Below, piece by piece: positions 1-9,134 of a DNA stretch of 64,000 bases (position 1 is the first letter of the stretch; every line of letters begins with the position of its first letter). This DNA is from Pseudomonas fluorescens (GTDB lineage: Bacteria > Pseudomonadota > Gammaproteobacteria > Pseudomonadales > Pseudomonadaceae). The translations under genes were made by a program, and so were the position numbers. The stretch spans positions 3,327,826 through 3,391,825 of the forward strand of contig NZ_OZ024668.1 of NCBI RefSeq assembly GCF_902497775.2, given 5' to 3'. The notes under the pieces are model-generated. The model was not told the origin of the DNA, did no database searches, and worked only from the letters and a program-made list of their open reading frames with translations.

Positions 1-4
1 CGAC

Positions 5-25
5 CGGCCGGCAATCAGCCGGCCG
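5..25. repeat. 8-bp inverted repeat at the window edge, possible terminator
   Basis: CGGCCGGC at 5-12 and GCCGGCCG at 18-25 form a perfect 8-bp stem around a 5-base loop. It lies just past the stop codon of the small minus-strand gene that follows, which is where a terminator would sit. The bases that would hold the T tract are outside the window, so this cannot be settled. Confidence 0.4.
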
Positions 26-36
26 CGCTTACCGCC

Positions 37-225
37 TCAAGGCTTGACCTTGCGCCGCATGATGCCGTTGACCACCACCACAACCACTGCCACACCGATG
101 GCGATGTACTGGAACACTTGCTCGCTGATGGTGCCCTGCTTTTGCAGGTAGGACAGTCCGAGCATGATCCCCAGCACCAGCAGGGAGATCAGGATGGAGT
201 ATTTCAGGCGTTGACCTTGAGTCAT
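37..225 (-). CDS. Small membrane protein, function unknown
   Basis: This 62-residue protein has two predicted membrane segments, about residues 8-25 (ILISLLVLGIMLGLSYL) and 37-53 (QYIAIGVAVVVVVV), and a short basic C-terminus (RRKVKP). The start at 225 is chosen because AAGGAA lies 8 bases upstream on the minus strand; the longer reading frame to 297 adds a tail with no ribosome binding site. I do not recognise a family. Small two-helix proteins of this kind are common in pseudomonads, and nothing in the context suggests a job. It probably is a real gene because its start, codon use and hydrophobic pattern agree. Confidence 0.75.
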   Translation of the reverse strand: MTQGQRLKYSILISLLVLGIMLGLSYLQKQGTISEQVFQYIAIGVAVVVVVVNGIMRRKVKP

Positions 226-383
226 TGGGTAGTTCCTTGCGACATCGGCAAAAAGCCCCGAAGCGGGCCGTGCGCATAATACAACGTCACCCGCCAACAG
301 CGGACTATTTCCCGCTTCTGCCGGCGCTGCTGCATTGCCAACATGGCTTCCCGGGCTAGTGCCCAGTCAAGCGGAACACAGCC

Positions 384-845
384 ATGCTCACTCGAACCCT
401 GCTGGCCAGCCTGTTGTTGCTTGGCCCCCTCAATGCCCATGCCTTTGCCACCGAATCCCAGCCGCGGACAGTGCTACTGGAACTGGGTGCGCAACTGGCA
501 CACAGCGCAGGGAGCAGCCAATGGCAACAGCTCTGGCAACGCACCCGGCAAGCCGGGTACCTGCAAAGTAGTGCGCAAGCCCTGCATTTCGATGTGCCTC
601 AGACGCAGATCCCAGCGCTGGTCGCCAGTACCCTGGCCAGCGCCGATGAAGTGCTGGCGCTCAAGCAAACGCAAGTACGCTATCGCCGGGATTTTCACCC
701 AAGGATCATAGGCAAGGCTGGCGCCCACGAGATGACCGCCCTGTGCCTGTGGGTCGACTGGCGCAGCCTCCCCGAACATGGCATCAGCCGGCCAACCAGC
801 TATCTGGCCCAGGTCAGCCTGTTACTGGCGCGCCCGTGCGAGTGA
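384..845 (+). CDS. Secreted or periplasmic protein of unknown function
   Basis: The 153-residue product begins with a clear signal peptide (MLTRTLLASLLLLGPLNAHA, cleavage after about residue 20). The mature part is about 130 residues with no recognised domain and has two cysteines near the C-terminus (about 121 and 152) that could form a disulfide. It stands alone: the gene before it is on the other strand and the next gene starts 299 bases downstream. Judged from the export signal it acts in the periplasm; a function cannot be named. Confidence 0.7.
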   Translation: MLTRTLLASLLLLGPLNAHAFATESQPRTVLLELGAQLAHSAGSSQWQQLWQRTRQAGYLQSSAQALHFDVPQTQIPALVASTLASADEVLALKQTQVRYRRDFHPRIIGKAGAHEMTALCLWVDWRSLPEHGISRPTSYLAQVSLLLARPCE

Positions 846-1144
846 GCATGGGTTGCTCAACCAGGACAGGGCAATATTGCCATGCCAACCGGCTATCAAG
901 GCGTAGCGCCCGCAATCCAATTCCTTTCTCACCCAAAAGCATTACCAGTCCTACAGATAGCGTACAAAAAGGCCACCCCTCCTGCCCCACTTGCTGCCTA
1001 GCCCGCCTTCCACCCGTTAGCCGAGAATCGAGCTCAAGCCACGACAGCCAGATGCGATTTGTCGCGTTGACGCTGCCTGCAATGGCCCCAGCTGCCTGGC
1101 ACGGATCATCAAAGTGCCGAACTCTCGCCTACAAGGAAGTCACC
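846..1144. other. Intergenic stretch with no gene found
   Basis: About 300 bases between the secreted protein and the Mor-family gene. The Mor reading frame stays open through this stretch, but there is no ribosome binding site or family similarity before position 1145, so I do not treat it as coding. No convincing promoter, RNA or repeat was seen. Confidence 0.5.
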
Positions 1145-1525
1145 ATGGAACTGAGCGACCTGAACCGTATCGACATCGAACAACTGCCCCATTCGCTGCA
1201 GATGCTCATCGAATGCCTGGGCATCGAGAATGCCTACAACCTGACCAGTGCTTATGGCGGACGCCCCAAATACATCCCCAAACACCGTGAACGCACCGCA
1301 CTGGCAGAAATCCTTCCTGCTCCGGCGCTGGATGCACTGATCAAGCGCTTTGCCGGCATGGCCCTGGAGATCCCCAAGGTTGACCATTTCGTGCGCCAAT
1401 TGCGCAACCAGCAGATTCAACAGGAAAGCGCCGACGGCCTGTCACGCAGCATGCTCGCCAACAAGTACGGATTGAGCCTGCGCCAGATCGGCAACATTCG
1501 CCGCCAGGAAGCGTGTGCGCGCTGA
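1145..1525 (+). CDS. Mor-type transcriptional activator (phage Mu middle-operon regulator family)
   Basis: This 126-residue protein matches the Mor/C activator family, which binds promoters as a dimer and recruits RNA polymerase; phage Mu Mor is 129 residues. The C-terminal helix-turn-helix is visible at about residues 100-120 (ANKYGLSLRQIGNIRRQ). The N-terminal half carries the acidic/hydrophobic dimerization region (ELPHSLQMLIECLGIENAY-like pattern). The start at 1145 has AAGGAAG 7 bases upstream; the frame extends further upstream without a binding site. No Mu structural or transposase genes are nearby, so this is a freestanding copy. The two DUF2589 genes start 70 bases downstream on the same strand, so a shared operon is plausible but inferred. 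Confidence 0.82.
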   Translation: MELSDLNRIDIEQLPHSLQMLIECLGIENAYNLTSAYGGRPKYIPKHRERTALAEILPAPALDALIKRFAGMALEIPKVDHFVRQLRNQQIQQESADGLSRSMLANKYGLSLRQIGNIRRQEACAR

Positions 1526-1595
1526 GCACGGCAAACAATTGCCCTGATCCCCAAAACCGCACAAACGCTGTGCAACCACGATAAGGAAATCACCC

Positions 1596-2165
1596 ATGGC
1601 AACAATCGACAACGATCTGATCGGTTCGGTCATGAACGCCCTGCCTCTGGACCGGATGATTGCCGGACCGCTGCAGGCAATGGTCCAGGCACAGGTAGCG
1701 GCAAGCCAGTCCTACGCCGACTTTCTCATGGGCGTCTGTGTACAGAATGGCAAAGCCGTCGCCATCGAGTTCGCCTACGACGAAACCGTCACCGACGAGC
1801 AGGGGGCGGCCAAGGGAACCGTCTCCAAGTCCATGCGGATCCCGCTGATGGCGGCAATCGCCCACCCCAACATCGTTATCGAGGAAGGTAACGTCGAGTT
1901 CGAAGTGACCATCAGCCAACAAGCTGAATCCAGTCGCGAAACCGCCGGCGAATTGAGTACCGCTGCCTCCTTCGGCTTCGGCAAGTTCAAGATGGAGCTC
2001 AAAGGCCAGGTCAGCCACAAGTCGACACAAACCCGCAAGACCGATACCCGTGCGCGCTATGCCTTTAACACCAAAGTACGCCGCCAGGAGCCGCCGGAGG
2101 CACTGATGCGGGTCATTGACGCCCTTACCGAAGCTGCCAGTAAACCGGTCATCAGTTCCAGCTGA
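1596..2165 (+). CDS. DUF2589 family protein, first paralogue
   Basis: A 189-residue soluble protein with no signal peptide. The N-terminal pattern (MIAGPLQAMVQAQVAASQSY) followed by a beta-rich core with IPLMAAIAHP at about residues 85-94 fits the DUF2589 family, whose function is unknown. A ribosome binding site (AAGGAAA) sits just ahead of the ATG at 1596. Near the C-terminus it has EPPEALMRVI, which recurs as EPPEALNRLI in the next gene product, so the two are paralogues. It lies 70 bases after the Mor-type regulator. Family assignment is from pattern recognition and is good but unverified. Confidence 0.78.
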   Translation: MATIDNDLIGSVMNALPLDRMIAGPLQAMVQAQVAASQSYADFLMGVCVQNGKAVAIEFAYDETVTDEQGAAKGTVSKSMRIPLMAAIAHPNIVIEEGNVEFEVTISQQAESSRETAGELSTAASFGFGKFKMELKGQVSHKSTQTRKTDTRARYAFNTKVRRQEPPEALMRVIDALTEAASKPVISSS

Positions 2166-2265
2166 CAGCCACCGACCCAGCGCAGGGTCCCTGCGGGTAA
2201 CCCTGCGTCACTGCCCCTCGCGCTGGCAGGGGCTTGAGTTGAAGATTACCAGGAGTGCATACCGC

Positions 2266-2829
2266 TTGGACCCTCGCCCGCCAAACAACGCGCCCATCAT
2301 CGCCAGCGACCTGTGCGATATCACTCGCGGTCTGCAGGAAGCCGCCGCTGCCACCAACAACCTGATTGCCCAGCAGTACATCAAGCTGTTCGACCAGTTT
2401 TTCGACTATGACGCCGAGGCGCTGGGCACGCCAATGAAAGCCAAGATGGTCGAAGTGGCGATGGATGACCAGCACACCATGCAGATCCCGCTGATCGCGC
2501 TGGTTTCACCACGGGGGCTGGCCCTTGAGCGTATGCAGGTCGACCTGTCGGTGCGGATTCAGAACACTGAAACCACCGAAGCCAACGAGAACCTGCAACG
2601 CGAGCGCTTCTATGTGACGGTCGGCGGCCAGAGCAAACGCAATGGCGATGCCGCACGCGACCCCGATGAAGTGCAGATCCGCATGCAGTTCCAGGCCTGT
2701 GAACCACCGGAAGCGCTGAACCGGCTGATCGAGGAGTACACCAACCTGATCAGTCCACGGCCCCTGCCCGCCATGCCCCAGCCCACGGACGACAGCAACG
2801 AGTTCATCGAAGCGGCGACCGTACGCTGA
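2266..2829 (+). CDS. DUF2589 family protein, second paralogue, probable TTG start
   Basis: The product is about 187 residues and shares with its upstream neighbour the central IPLIALVSP and the C-terminal EPPEALNRLIEEY segments. The frame is open from 2116 but the first 150 bases overlap the preceding gene and read as unlikely protein. I chose the TTG at 2266 because AGGAG lies 10 bases upstream at 2251-2255; no ATG in frame has a site. The middle region is less conserved and the C-terminus ends in a proline-rich tail. Probably co-transcribed with the first DUF2589 gene (100-base gap). The gene ends 12 bases from the tamB stop, convergent. Confidence 0.72.
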   Translation: MDPRPPNNAPIIASDLCDITRGLQEAAAATNNLIAQQYIKLFDQFFDYDAEALGTPMKAKMVEVAMDDQHTMQIPLIALVSPRGLALERMQVDLSVRIQNTETTEANENLQRERFYVTVGGQSKRNGDAARDPDEVQIRMQFQACEPPEALNRLIEEYTNLISPRPLPAMPQPTDDSNEFIEAATVR

Positions 2830-2841
2830 CAGCGCCCCTCC

Positions 2842-5800
2842 TTAGAAGTCCCGTTTGTAGAAGATATCCAGGGAGCTGGCCAGGCCACTGGCCGCCTCCA
2901 GGTAGACCTTCTTGCTGAGCTTGTAGCGCAAGGCAATGGTGTTGGCCGGCTCGAACACACCCACCCCGTAACGCAGGCTCAAACGCTCGGTCAGGTTACC
3001 GCTGGCGACCACGGCAGTGTTGTTGCCGCTGCCCTGGGTGTCGAGCTGGAAGTCATCGATACCCAGGCTCGAGGCCAGGCTGCCGGTAATCCCGGCGCTG
3101 CCTGCCAGGCCCAGGCCGAGCGCGGCCTCGGCGAGCATGTTGTTGTCTTCCCCGGTCGTCCCCAGCGGCCGCCCGAGCACCAGATAGGACAGCGCCTGCT
3201 CCTGGCTCATGGCCGGCTCCGAGAACACCTGGGTGGTGGGCTGCTCGGCACTGCCGCTCAAGCGGATACCGGCAACTACGTCATCGGTCTTGCGAATCGC
3301 CTCGATGTCCAGATAAGGCTGATCGATAGGGCCGGCAAACAGCAAGCGCGCACGGCGGATGGTCAGGCGCTGGCCATAGGCCCGGTAGCGGCCATCGGCC
3401 AGGCTCAGTTCGCCACGGGTATCGAGGTTGTCGCCGATATGCACGTGCCCCAACAGGTTGGCGGTCAGGCCAAAGCCACTGAACGAGAGTTTTTCCTGCC
3501 CCACCTGCACGTCGATATCCATGGCCATGACCATCGGCGGTTTGCCCTGCTCGGTCTGATGCCCGAGGATCACCGTGTCATCGGAGACCTTGACCGTGGA
3601 CGGCGGCAGTTCACGCACGGTGATCTTGCCCTTGGGTACCAGCACCTTGCCGGTCACCGCGAGCTTGTCGTTGATCAGGCTGATCTTAAGGTCCGGGGCC
3701 ACTTCGAGGGCCGCGTAGGGTTCGACGTTGACCGGCAGACGCTGGCCCTGCAGCGCCAGGTTGACGGCCAGGGCCTGGCCCCAACCGATCTGCCCGTTCA
3801 GGCTGCCCTGGCCGGACTCACCGCTTTTCCAGCTACCCTTGAGCTGAACCTGCTCGCCGGCGATCAGCGCCTGTACTTGCAGATCCTCCAGGCTGATCGG
3901 CAGCTCGGCACCGCTGACTTCACCACGCACAAGGTTCAGGCTGCCATTGACCTGGGGCGCCAGCAGGGTGCCAGACAGGCGCCCGCTGCCATTGAGCTGG
4001 CCATTGAGGCGCTCGACCATCGGCGCGAACGGACGGCCGATGGCCAGGTCCAGGCCGGTGAGGCGGAAATCACCGCTCAAAGGTTTGTTTTTTGCCAACG
4101 GATCAAGCCGGGTGTTGACCGCCAGCTCGCCGAGTTTGTCGCCCTGAAAATCCAGGCGCGTGTCGATGCGCCGCGGGCCCAGGGTGCTTTGCAGGCGCAG
4201 GGTCTGGTAGGGGAAGTCCAGCCACTGATCCTTTTCGCGCACGCGCAAGGTGCCGCCGCTGGCGTCGACGAGGATGGTGCCCTTGGGCCCACTGGCCGGC
4301 ACGTCGAGGTTGATGTCGGCATTGAGCAGCCCCTGCCAGGCAAAGTCCTTGGGCAGCCACTGCGCCAGGCTTTGCAGCGGGAACTGCTTGAGGTGATAGC
4401 GCAGGCGCGGCTCGGGCGCCAGGCGCTGGTCTTCGCCACACAGGCTGGCCTGGCCGGAACGCCAGCAATGGGCGCCGAAATCCACCTGACCGTTGGCCAG
4501 GCGCTGCAGTTTCGCCGCAGCCTGCAGTCGCCAGTCCTGGCCGCCTGCCTGGATTTCGCCGCTTGCCAGGCGCCCGCGCCAGTTGCCCTTGTCCAGTTGC
4601 CCATCCAGGCCCAGGTCAAGCTTGAGCTGCGGCCCGTCCAGGCCCAGTTGCAGTTTTTGCTGGCGAATATCACCTGCGCCCTTGGCCGTGAGCACGCCGA
4701 GGCTGGTATCGCCCAGGCGAATGCTGCCGGCCTGCAGGTCGATGACGGCGCGTTGCGCGTTGTCCAGACGCGCATCCAGGCTCAGGCGCTGCACGCGGTT
4801 GTCGGCCTGGGCCAGTTGCTGGCCTTGCAGCACGAAGCTGCCCTGGGGGGCCTGCAAGGTCCCGGCCACCTCCAGGCGGCCTTTGACCTGGCCTTGCAGC
4901 TGCGGCCAGAGCTGGCCCAGGCGCGGTAGGTTGATATCGATCTGCCCGGCCAGGCGCTGTTGCAGACTGCCACTACCATTGATCTGGTTGTCGCCCAGGC
5001 GGATGTCCAGAGTGCCCAGGGTCCATTGCTGCCCTGCCCCTTGGGCCACTGCTTTAAGCACAGCCGGTTGACCACGCAGGCGGCCCTTGAGGTCAAGGTC
5101 GGCATCCAGGCGCAACTCGCCGTTTTTCATTTCGCCCTTGCTGCGCAACGGGCCGGCCAGGGTGCCGGGCAATTCGGCCAGCCAGTACGCCGGGTTCAGC
5201 GCCGACAGTTCCAGCGCCGCATCCCAGGCCACGCCATCGGCAAATTGCACGCCGACACTGCCCGCGGCCTTGCCTTGGCCAGCGGTCAATTGAAGCTGTG
5301 GCAGGCTGACCTGCTTGAGGTCACCCTTGAACGGGCTGCTGAGGCTGAACGCTCCCGCCGGGCCGTCCAGGTCGCCTTTGAACTCACCCTGGTAGTTGCC
5401 ATCGCGGTACTGCACCTGGCCAGTGAAACGGCGCAAGGCTACCTCTGGTGCTGGCTCCATTGGATACAGGCGCAACCAGGGGAAGTCCAGCCAGTCGATG
5501 TGGGCCTCAGCGCTCAAGCCTTGCTGCCAGTCGGCCTTGGCCTTGAGTTTCAGCGCTTGTTCGGCGCTGGCGCTGAGGTCCAGGGCGCTGAGTTCTGCGC
5601 CCTTGGCATCGACCCGGCCTTGCAGGTTGAGCGCCACCGGCCCCTGTTCGGCGGGCAGGCTGGCCGACCCCAGCAGTTGATAGCCGTTTTGCAGGTTGCC
5701 CTTGGCGCTCAGGTGCAGCGTGTTCAGTTGCAGGGTGTCGGGCAGCTCGGCCGAGGGTTTGAACGCCTCACTGCTGATCTGCAGTTGCGCTGGCAGATTC

Positions 5801-6516
5801 TCGGCCAGCGCCTGCAACTCGCCGGTCAGGCGTGCTTGCAGGTAGCCACTGCTGTCTGCGTTGAGCTTGAGGGTTTTCTGCAAGTCTCCGTCCACCTGCA
5901 ATGCCAGTTGCCAGGGTTGGCCATCGACACTGGGCAACTGCAGTTGCCCTTGGGCCTGCAACGGCCAGTCGGCTTCGGGCTTGAGCAAGCCCTGCAGGTT
6001 CAGCTTGAGGTCATCGCGCTGCAGTTGCAGGCTGTCGATCTGCAGGCCGCCCGTGGTCCAGTGCGCGGCCAGTTGCACTTGGCTGAGCTGTTCATTGCCG
6101 TCCAGGCGCAAATGGCCGATGCGCACGCTGCCCAGCTCGATGGCCAGCGGCAGCTTGAGTTCGGGCAGTTGCACCGGCCCGCTGTCGGGCTTCGCTTCAC
6201 CGGGGGCGAAGGCCAGGTTGACCTGGTCGGCTTCCAGGCGCTCGATGCACAGGGTCATGCGCAGCAGGCAGGCCGGCGACCAGGCCAATTGCGGCGCCAC
6301 CAGCTCGACCCGATCGCCGCCTTGTTCCCAGAGCAAACGCTCGGCTTGCCACTGCCCGGCCAGGCGCCCCTGGAAATTATCCAGCTCAAGCCCGGGTACC
6401 AGCCCCAGTGCCCAGCGGCTGCCGGCTTGAGTACCGAGCACCAGGCTGATGCCCAGCACCAGCAGTACCAGCAAGGCCAACAGGCCCAGAACGATGAATT
6501 TGATAACGCGACTCAC
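2842..6516 (-). CDS. tamB: TamB, inner-membrane-anchored translocation and assembly module subunit
   Basis: TamB spans the periplasm and works with the outer-membrane protein TamA in autotransporter insertion and, in AsmA-like fashion, in lipid transport between membranes. The 1224-residue product has an N-terminal membrane anchor (about residues 5-27), a long repetitive beta-helical body rich in Leu-Gln-Leu and Gly-Asp patterns, and the conserved C-terminal TamB domain (about 900-1224) ending in the typical short aromatic tail (YKRDF). The start is GTG at 6516, which overlaps the tamA stop (GTGA), so the two are translationally coupled. Length matches the family (about 1220-1260). Confidence 0.95.
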   Translation of the reverse strand: MSRVIKFIVLGLLALLVLLVLGISLVLGTQAGSRWALGLVPGLELDNFQGRLAGQWQAERLLWEQGGDRVELVAPQLAWSPACLLRMTLCIERLEADQVNLAFAPGEAKPDSGPVQLPELKLPLAIELGSVRIGHLRLDGNEQLSQVQLAAHWTTGGLQIDSLQLQRDDLKLNLQGLLKPEADWPLQAQGQLQLPSVDGQPWQLALQVDGDLQKTLKLNADSSGYLQARLTGELQALAENLPAQLQISSEAFKPSAELPDTLQLNTLHLSAKGNLQNGYQLLGSASLPAEQGPVALNLQGRVDAKGAELSALDLSASAEQALKLKAKADWQQGLSAEAHIDWLDFPWLRLYPMEPAPEVALRRFTGQVQYRDGNYQGEFKGDLDGPAGAFSLSSPFKGDLKQVSLPQLQLTAGQGKAAGSVGVQFADGVAWDAALELSALNPAYWLAELPGTLAGPLRSKGEMKNGELRLDADLDLKGRLRGQPAVLKAVAQGAGQQWTLGTLDIRLGDNQINGSGSLQQRLAGQIDINLPRLGQLWPQLQGQVKGRLEVAGTLQAPQGSFVLQGQQLAQADNRVQRLSLDARLDNAQRAVIDLQAGSIRLGDTSLGVLTAKGAGDIRQQKLQLGLDGPQLKLDLGLDGQLDKGNWRGRLASGEIQAGGQDWRLQAAAKLQRLANGQVDFGAHCWRSGQASLCGEDQRLAPEPRLRYHLKQFPLQSLAQWLPKDFAWQGLLNADINLDVPASGPKGTILVDASGGTLRVREKDQWLDFPYQTLRLQSTLGPRRIDTRLDFQGDKLGELAVNTRLDPLAKNKPLSGDFRLTGLDLAIGRPFAPMVERLNGQLNGSGRLSGTLLAPQVNGSLNLVRGEVSGAELPISLEDLQVQALIAGEQVQLKGSWKSGESGQGSLNGQIGWGQALAVNLALQGQRLPVNVEPYAALEVAPDLKISLINDKLAVTGKVLVPKGKITVRELPPSTVKVSDDTVILGHQTEQGKPPMVMAMDIDVQVGQEKLSFSGFGLTANLLGHVHIGDNLDTRGELSLADGRYRAYGQRLTIRRARLLFAGPIDQPYLDIEAIRKTDDVVAGIRLSGSAEQPTTQVFSEPAMSQEQALSYLVLGRPLGTTGEDNNMLAEAALGLGLAGSAGITGSLASSLGIDDFQLDTQGSGNNTAVVASGNLTERLSLRYGVGVFEPANTIALRYKLSKKVYLEAASGLASSLDIFYKRDF

Positions 6517-8255
6517 AGTTCCGGCCCCATGGAGAAGTGCAAACGCAAGCCGCCGTCGTCATCCAGCGCACGGGCCAGATCCAGACGCAGCGGCCCGACC
6601 GGAGACACCCAGCGCACACCGATACCGACACCGGTCTTGAGGCTGGGAAGCTCCAGATTGTTGAATGAATTGCCCTGGTCGATGAAGGTCGCCACCCGCC
6701 ACTTCTCGGCGACCGAATACTGGTACTCGGCGCTGGCGGCCACCAGGTAGCGGCCGCCGATGCGATCGCCGTCGGAGTTCTTGGGCGACAGGGTCTGGTA
6801 ATCGTAACCGCGCACGCTCTGGTCGCCACCGGCGAAAAAGCGCAGCGAGGGTGGAACGGAATTCTTGTAGCTGTTGGTGGCGCTGCCGCCGAACTGCACA
6901 CGGCCGAGAAAGCGATGGTTCTGGCCCAGGGTGGTCAGGCCCTTGAGCAACACATTGGCGTGCAACAGGTTAGTGTCGGAGACCAGCCCCTCCTTGGCCG
7001 CCTGCACATCGAACTGCAGGCGATAGCCATTGTGCGGGTCGATACGGTTGTCGCTGCGCAGGTAGGAATAGCTGATACCTGGCATCAGCAGATTGCTCAG
7101 ACCCGAATCGTCACCAAGCTTGTATTCTTCGCGCTGGTACTTGAGCGAGATGACCCGCTGCCAGCCGCTGGGCAGCTTGCTGTGCCATTCCGGGCCAACC
7201 GTGAGCAGCTTGCTCAAGGTGTCGGTGCCGGCGATTTCTTCGTTCTGGTAGCCACCGGCGAAACGCAGTTTGTCGGTCAGCGGCGGGTCGAGCGGAATGT
7301 CGTACCACAGGCCGACGTTCTGCCGCGGCGCCGACAGTTCGGTTTCCCAGCCGTAGCTGTGGCCTTGCGGGTTGACCCAGTGGCGGGTCCAGTTGGCCTT
7401 GCCGCGCGGACCGACGTCGGTCGAGAAACCCAGGCCCAGGCCCATGGTCCGAGGCTTGCGGGTGTCGAGCTGAACGGCTACCGGGATGCTCTGTTCGACA
7501 GCAGCGGTTGGCGCGGCATCGACCCGTACGCCTTCGAAGTAGCCGCTCGATTGCAGGGCATTGTTGAGCTCGGCGATCAGCTCGGAATCGTAGGGGGTAT
7601 CGGCCTTGAACGGCACCATGCGTTGCAGCAGGTCTTCATCGAGCGGCGTATCGCCGGCAAAACTGACCTTGCCCAGGCGGTAGCGCGGGCCGCTTTCGTA
7701 GATCAGTTCAATGTCGGCGACACCGGCCTGGGGGTCTACCGCCAGGCGCTGGCGAACGAAATGGCCACTGAAAAAACCGTAGCGTGAGGCCTGGTTCTGG
7801 ATCAGGCGCTTGGCGTCTTCGTAATGGCCATGGTTGAGCACCGCGCCTGAGCGCAGCGCCTTGCTGTCGGGAATACGGAAGGCTTTGAGTTCGCTGGCCG
7901 GGCCATCGATACGGATGGTCACATCACGCAGGTGCACCGGCTCGCCTGGATCGATGGTCAATACCAGCTGCGGGCCCTTGTCGGCCTTGGCGGGTGGTTT
8001 GACCTCGCTGTCGATCTGCGCCTGGTAATAGCCCAGGGCCTGGGAGGCCTTGTGCGCCTGCTCGACTGCGCCGCGGCTGAAGCGCAGCAGCGCCTCTTCA
8101 TCGCGTTTACCAAGGCTGCCGATATAGCCTTCGACATTGGCCTTGAGTTCGTTATTGGCAGGTTTGACCCGAACCACCAGCTCGCTTTGCGCATACGCGC
8201 CGAAGCTGGCAACCCATAGAATCAAACCGCAGGTGAATCGTCCTGAATACGTCAT
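6513..8255 (-). CDS. tamA: TamA, BamA-like outer membrane protein
   Basis: TamA is an Omp85-family outer membrane barrel that pairs with TamB. The 580-residue product has a signal peptide (cleavage after about residue 22, AYAQ), three POTRA domains (about 25-260), and a C-terminal 16-strand barrel of the bacterial surface antigen type (about 270-580). The family barrel signature appears as GGDQSVRGYDYQTL at about residue 480. It is first in a two-gene minus-strand operon and overlaps tamB by four bases. Divergent from nothing close; the acetyltransferase gene upstream reads the same way 66 bases before it. Confidence 0.95.
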   Translation of the reverse strand: MTYSGRFTCGLILWVASFGAYAQSELVVRVKPANNELKANVEGYIGSLGKRDEEALLRFSRGAVEQAHKASQALGYYQAQIDSEVKPPAKADKGPQLVLTIDPGEPVHLRDVTIRIDGPASELKAFRIPDSKALRSGAVLNHGHYEDAKRLIQNQASRYGFFSGHFVRQRLAVDPQAGVADIELIYESGPRYRLGKVSFAGDTPLDEDLLQRMVPFKADTPYDSELIAELNNALQSSGYFEGVRVDAAPTAAVEQSIPVAVQLDTRKPRTMGLGLGFSTDVGPRGKANWTRHWVNPQGHSYGWETELSAPRQNVGLWYDIPLDPPLTDKLRFAGGYQNEEIAGTDTLSKLLTVGPEWHSKLPSGWQRVISLKYQREEYKLGDDSGLSNLLMPGISYSYLRSDNRIDPHNGYRLQFDVQAAKEGLVSDTNLLHANVLLKGLTTLGQNHRFLGRVQFGGSATNSYKNSVPPSLRFFAGGDQSVRGYDYQTLSPKNSDGDRIGGRYLVAASAEYQYSVAEKWRVATFIDQGNSFNNLELPSLKTGVGIGVRWVSPVGPLRLDLARALDDDGGLRLHFSMGPEL

Positions 8256-8321
8256 AGGCGCGGATGCTACCAGAGCTTGGCAGCAGCATGGAGCCCAAGG
8301 TTTTCCTCGCTGTTATGCAAT

Positions 8322-8972
8322 TCAGGCCAACGCCTGTTGCGACGACTGCGGATTGGGATGAAAGAACACGTGTTCGCGGACCGGGCCTACAGCGATCTCG
8401 CCAATTTCCTGATAGCCCTGACGCTGGTAAAACGCCAGATAGTGCTCATTGCCGGTGTCCAGCACCACGCCCTGAGAATGCTCATCCACGGCGCACCAGT
8501 CGTGCACAGCCTGTAACAATTGTTCGCCGTAGTGCTTGCCCTGAAATTGCGGGTGAATCCCCAGCAACGGCAACACATGCACCGCATCACTGGGCAGGCA
8601 GGCCATCAGCGCGGCCTGGTAATCCAGGTAGCGGCGGGTGCAGCGAAAGCCGGTGCTGAGCACCATGCGCATGCGCCAGGCCCAGCTTTCGGTAATGCCC
8701 AGTCGCCGCTGCGGCGGCGCAATCAGGGCGATGCCGATCAGGCGGTCTTCAACCAGCAGGCCGATGGCGGGCAAATCCTGGAGAAAGTGCTGTTTGACCA
8801 GCTCGCGCACGGTAGCGCGAATACGCTGGTCGAACCCCGGGCGCTGGGCTTCGAACAGAAAGGCAAAGGTCGGTTCATGGCGATAGGCGTGATACAGCAG
8901 GGAGCGCGCCTCACGGCTGTAGCCGCCATCGAGCAGACGGACTTCAGCCGGTGCGGCAGTCGATTCGGGCAT
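8322..8972 (-). CDS. GNAT family N-acetyltransferase
   Basis: The 216-residue protein has the acetyl-CoA binding motif A of GNAT enzymes as QFQGKHYGEQLL (about residues 140-151) followed by the usual beta5-alpha4 segment (DTGNEHYLAFYQRQGYQEIG). The substrate is not evident. I start at 8972 because GGAGG sits nine bases upstream on the minus strand; the frame continues to 9035 without a site. It reads toward tamA with a 66-base gap. Likely cytoplasmic. Confidence 0.82.
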   Translation of the reverse strand: MPESTAAPAEVRLLDGGYSREARSLLYHAYRHEPTFAFLFEAQRPGFDQRIRATVRELVKQHFLQDLPAIGLLVEDRLIGIALIAPPQRRLGITESWAWRMRMVLSTGFRCTRRYLDYQAALMACLPSDAVHVLPLLGIHPQFQGKHYGEQLLQAVHDWCAVDEHSQGVVLDTGNEHYLAFYQRQGYQEIGEIAVGPVREHVFFHPNPQSSQQALA

Positions 8973-9134
8973 GCTGGCAAACCTCCGGAAATGGGCATTC
9001 ATTGCCTTTGAGGTGTTCGCGGTGCCAACGTTCACCTCGTGGCACAGGTTAGCAACCTATCGAGTGGCTCGCCATGCTGGCCGCCGCCGCCGATGTCGGC
9101 TAGGATCCTGGGTTTTACCAGGATTGTGCTTCCC

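Noticed and set aside
1145..1525. Mu-like prophage around the Mor gene
   Set aside because: No transposase, head, tail or lysis genes are present on either side; the regulator stands alone.
3439..4929. 496-residue plus-strand open frame opposite tamB (and a 596-residue one at 4960-6750)
   Set aside because: Both are antisense shadows of tamB caused by high GC and long open complementary frames. Their products are Gln/Ala/Arg-rich, with no domain and no ribosome binding site.
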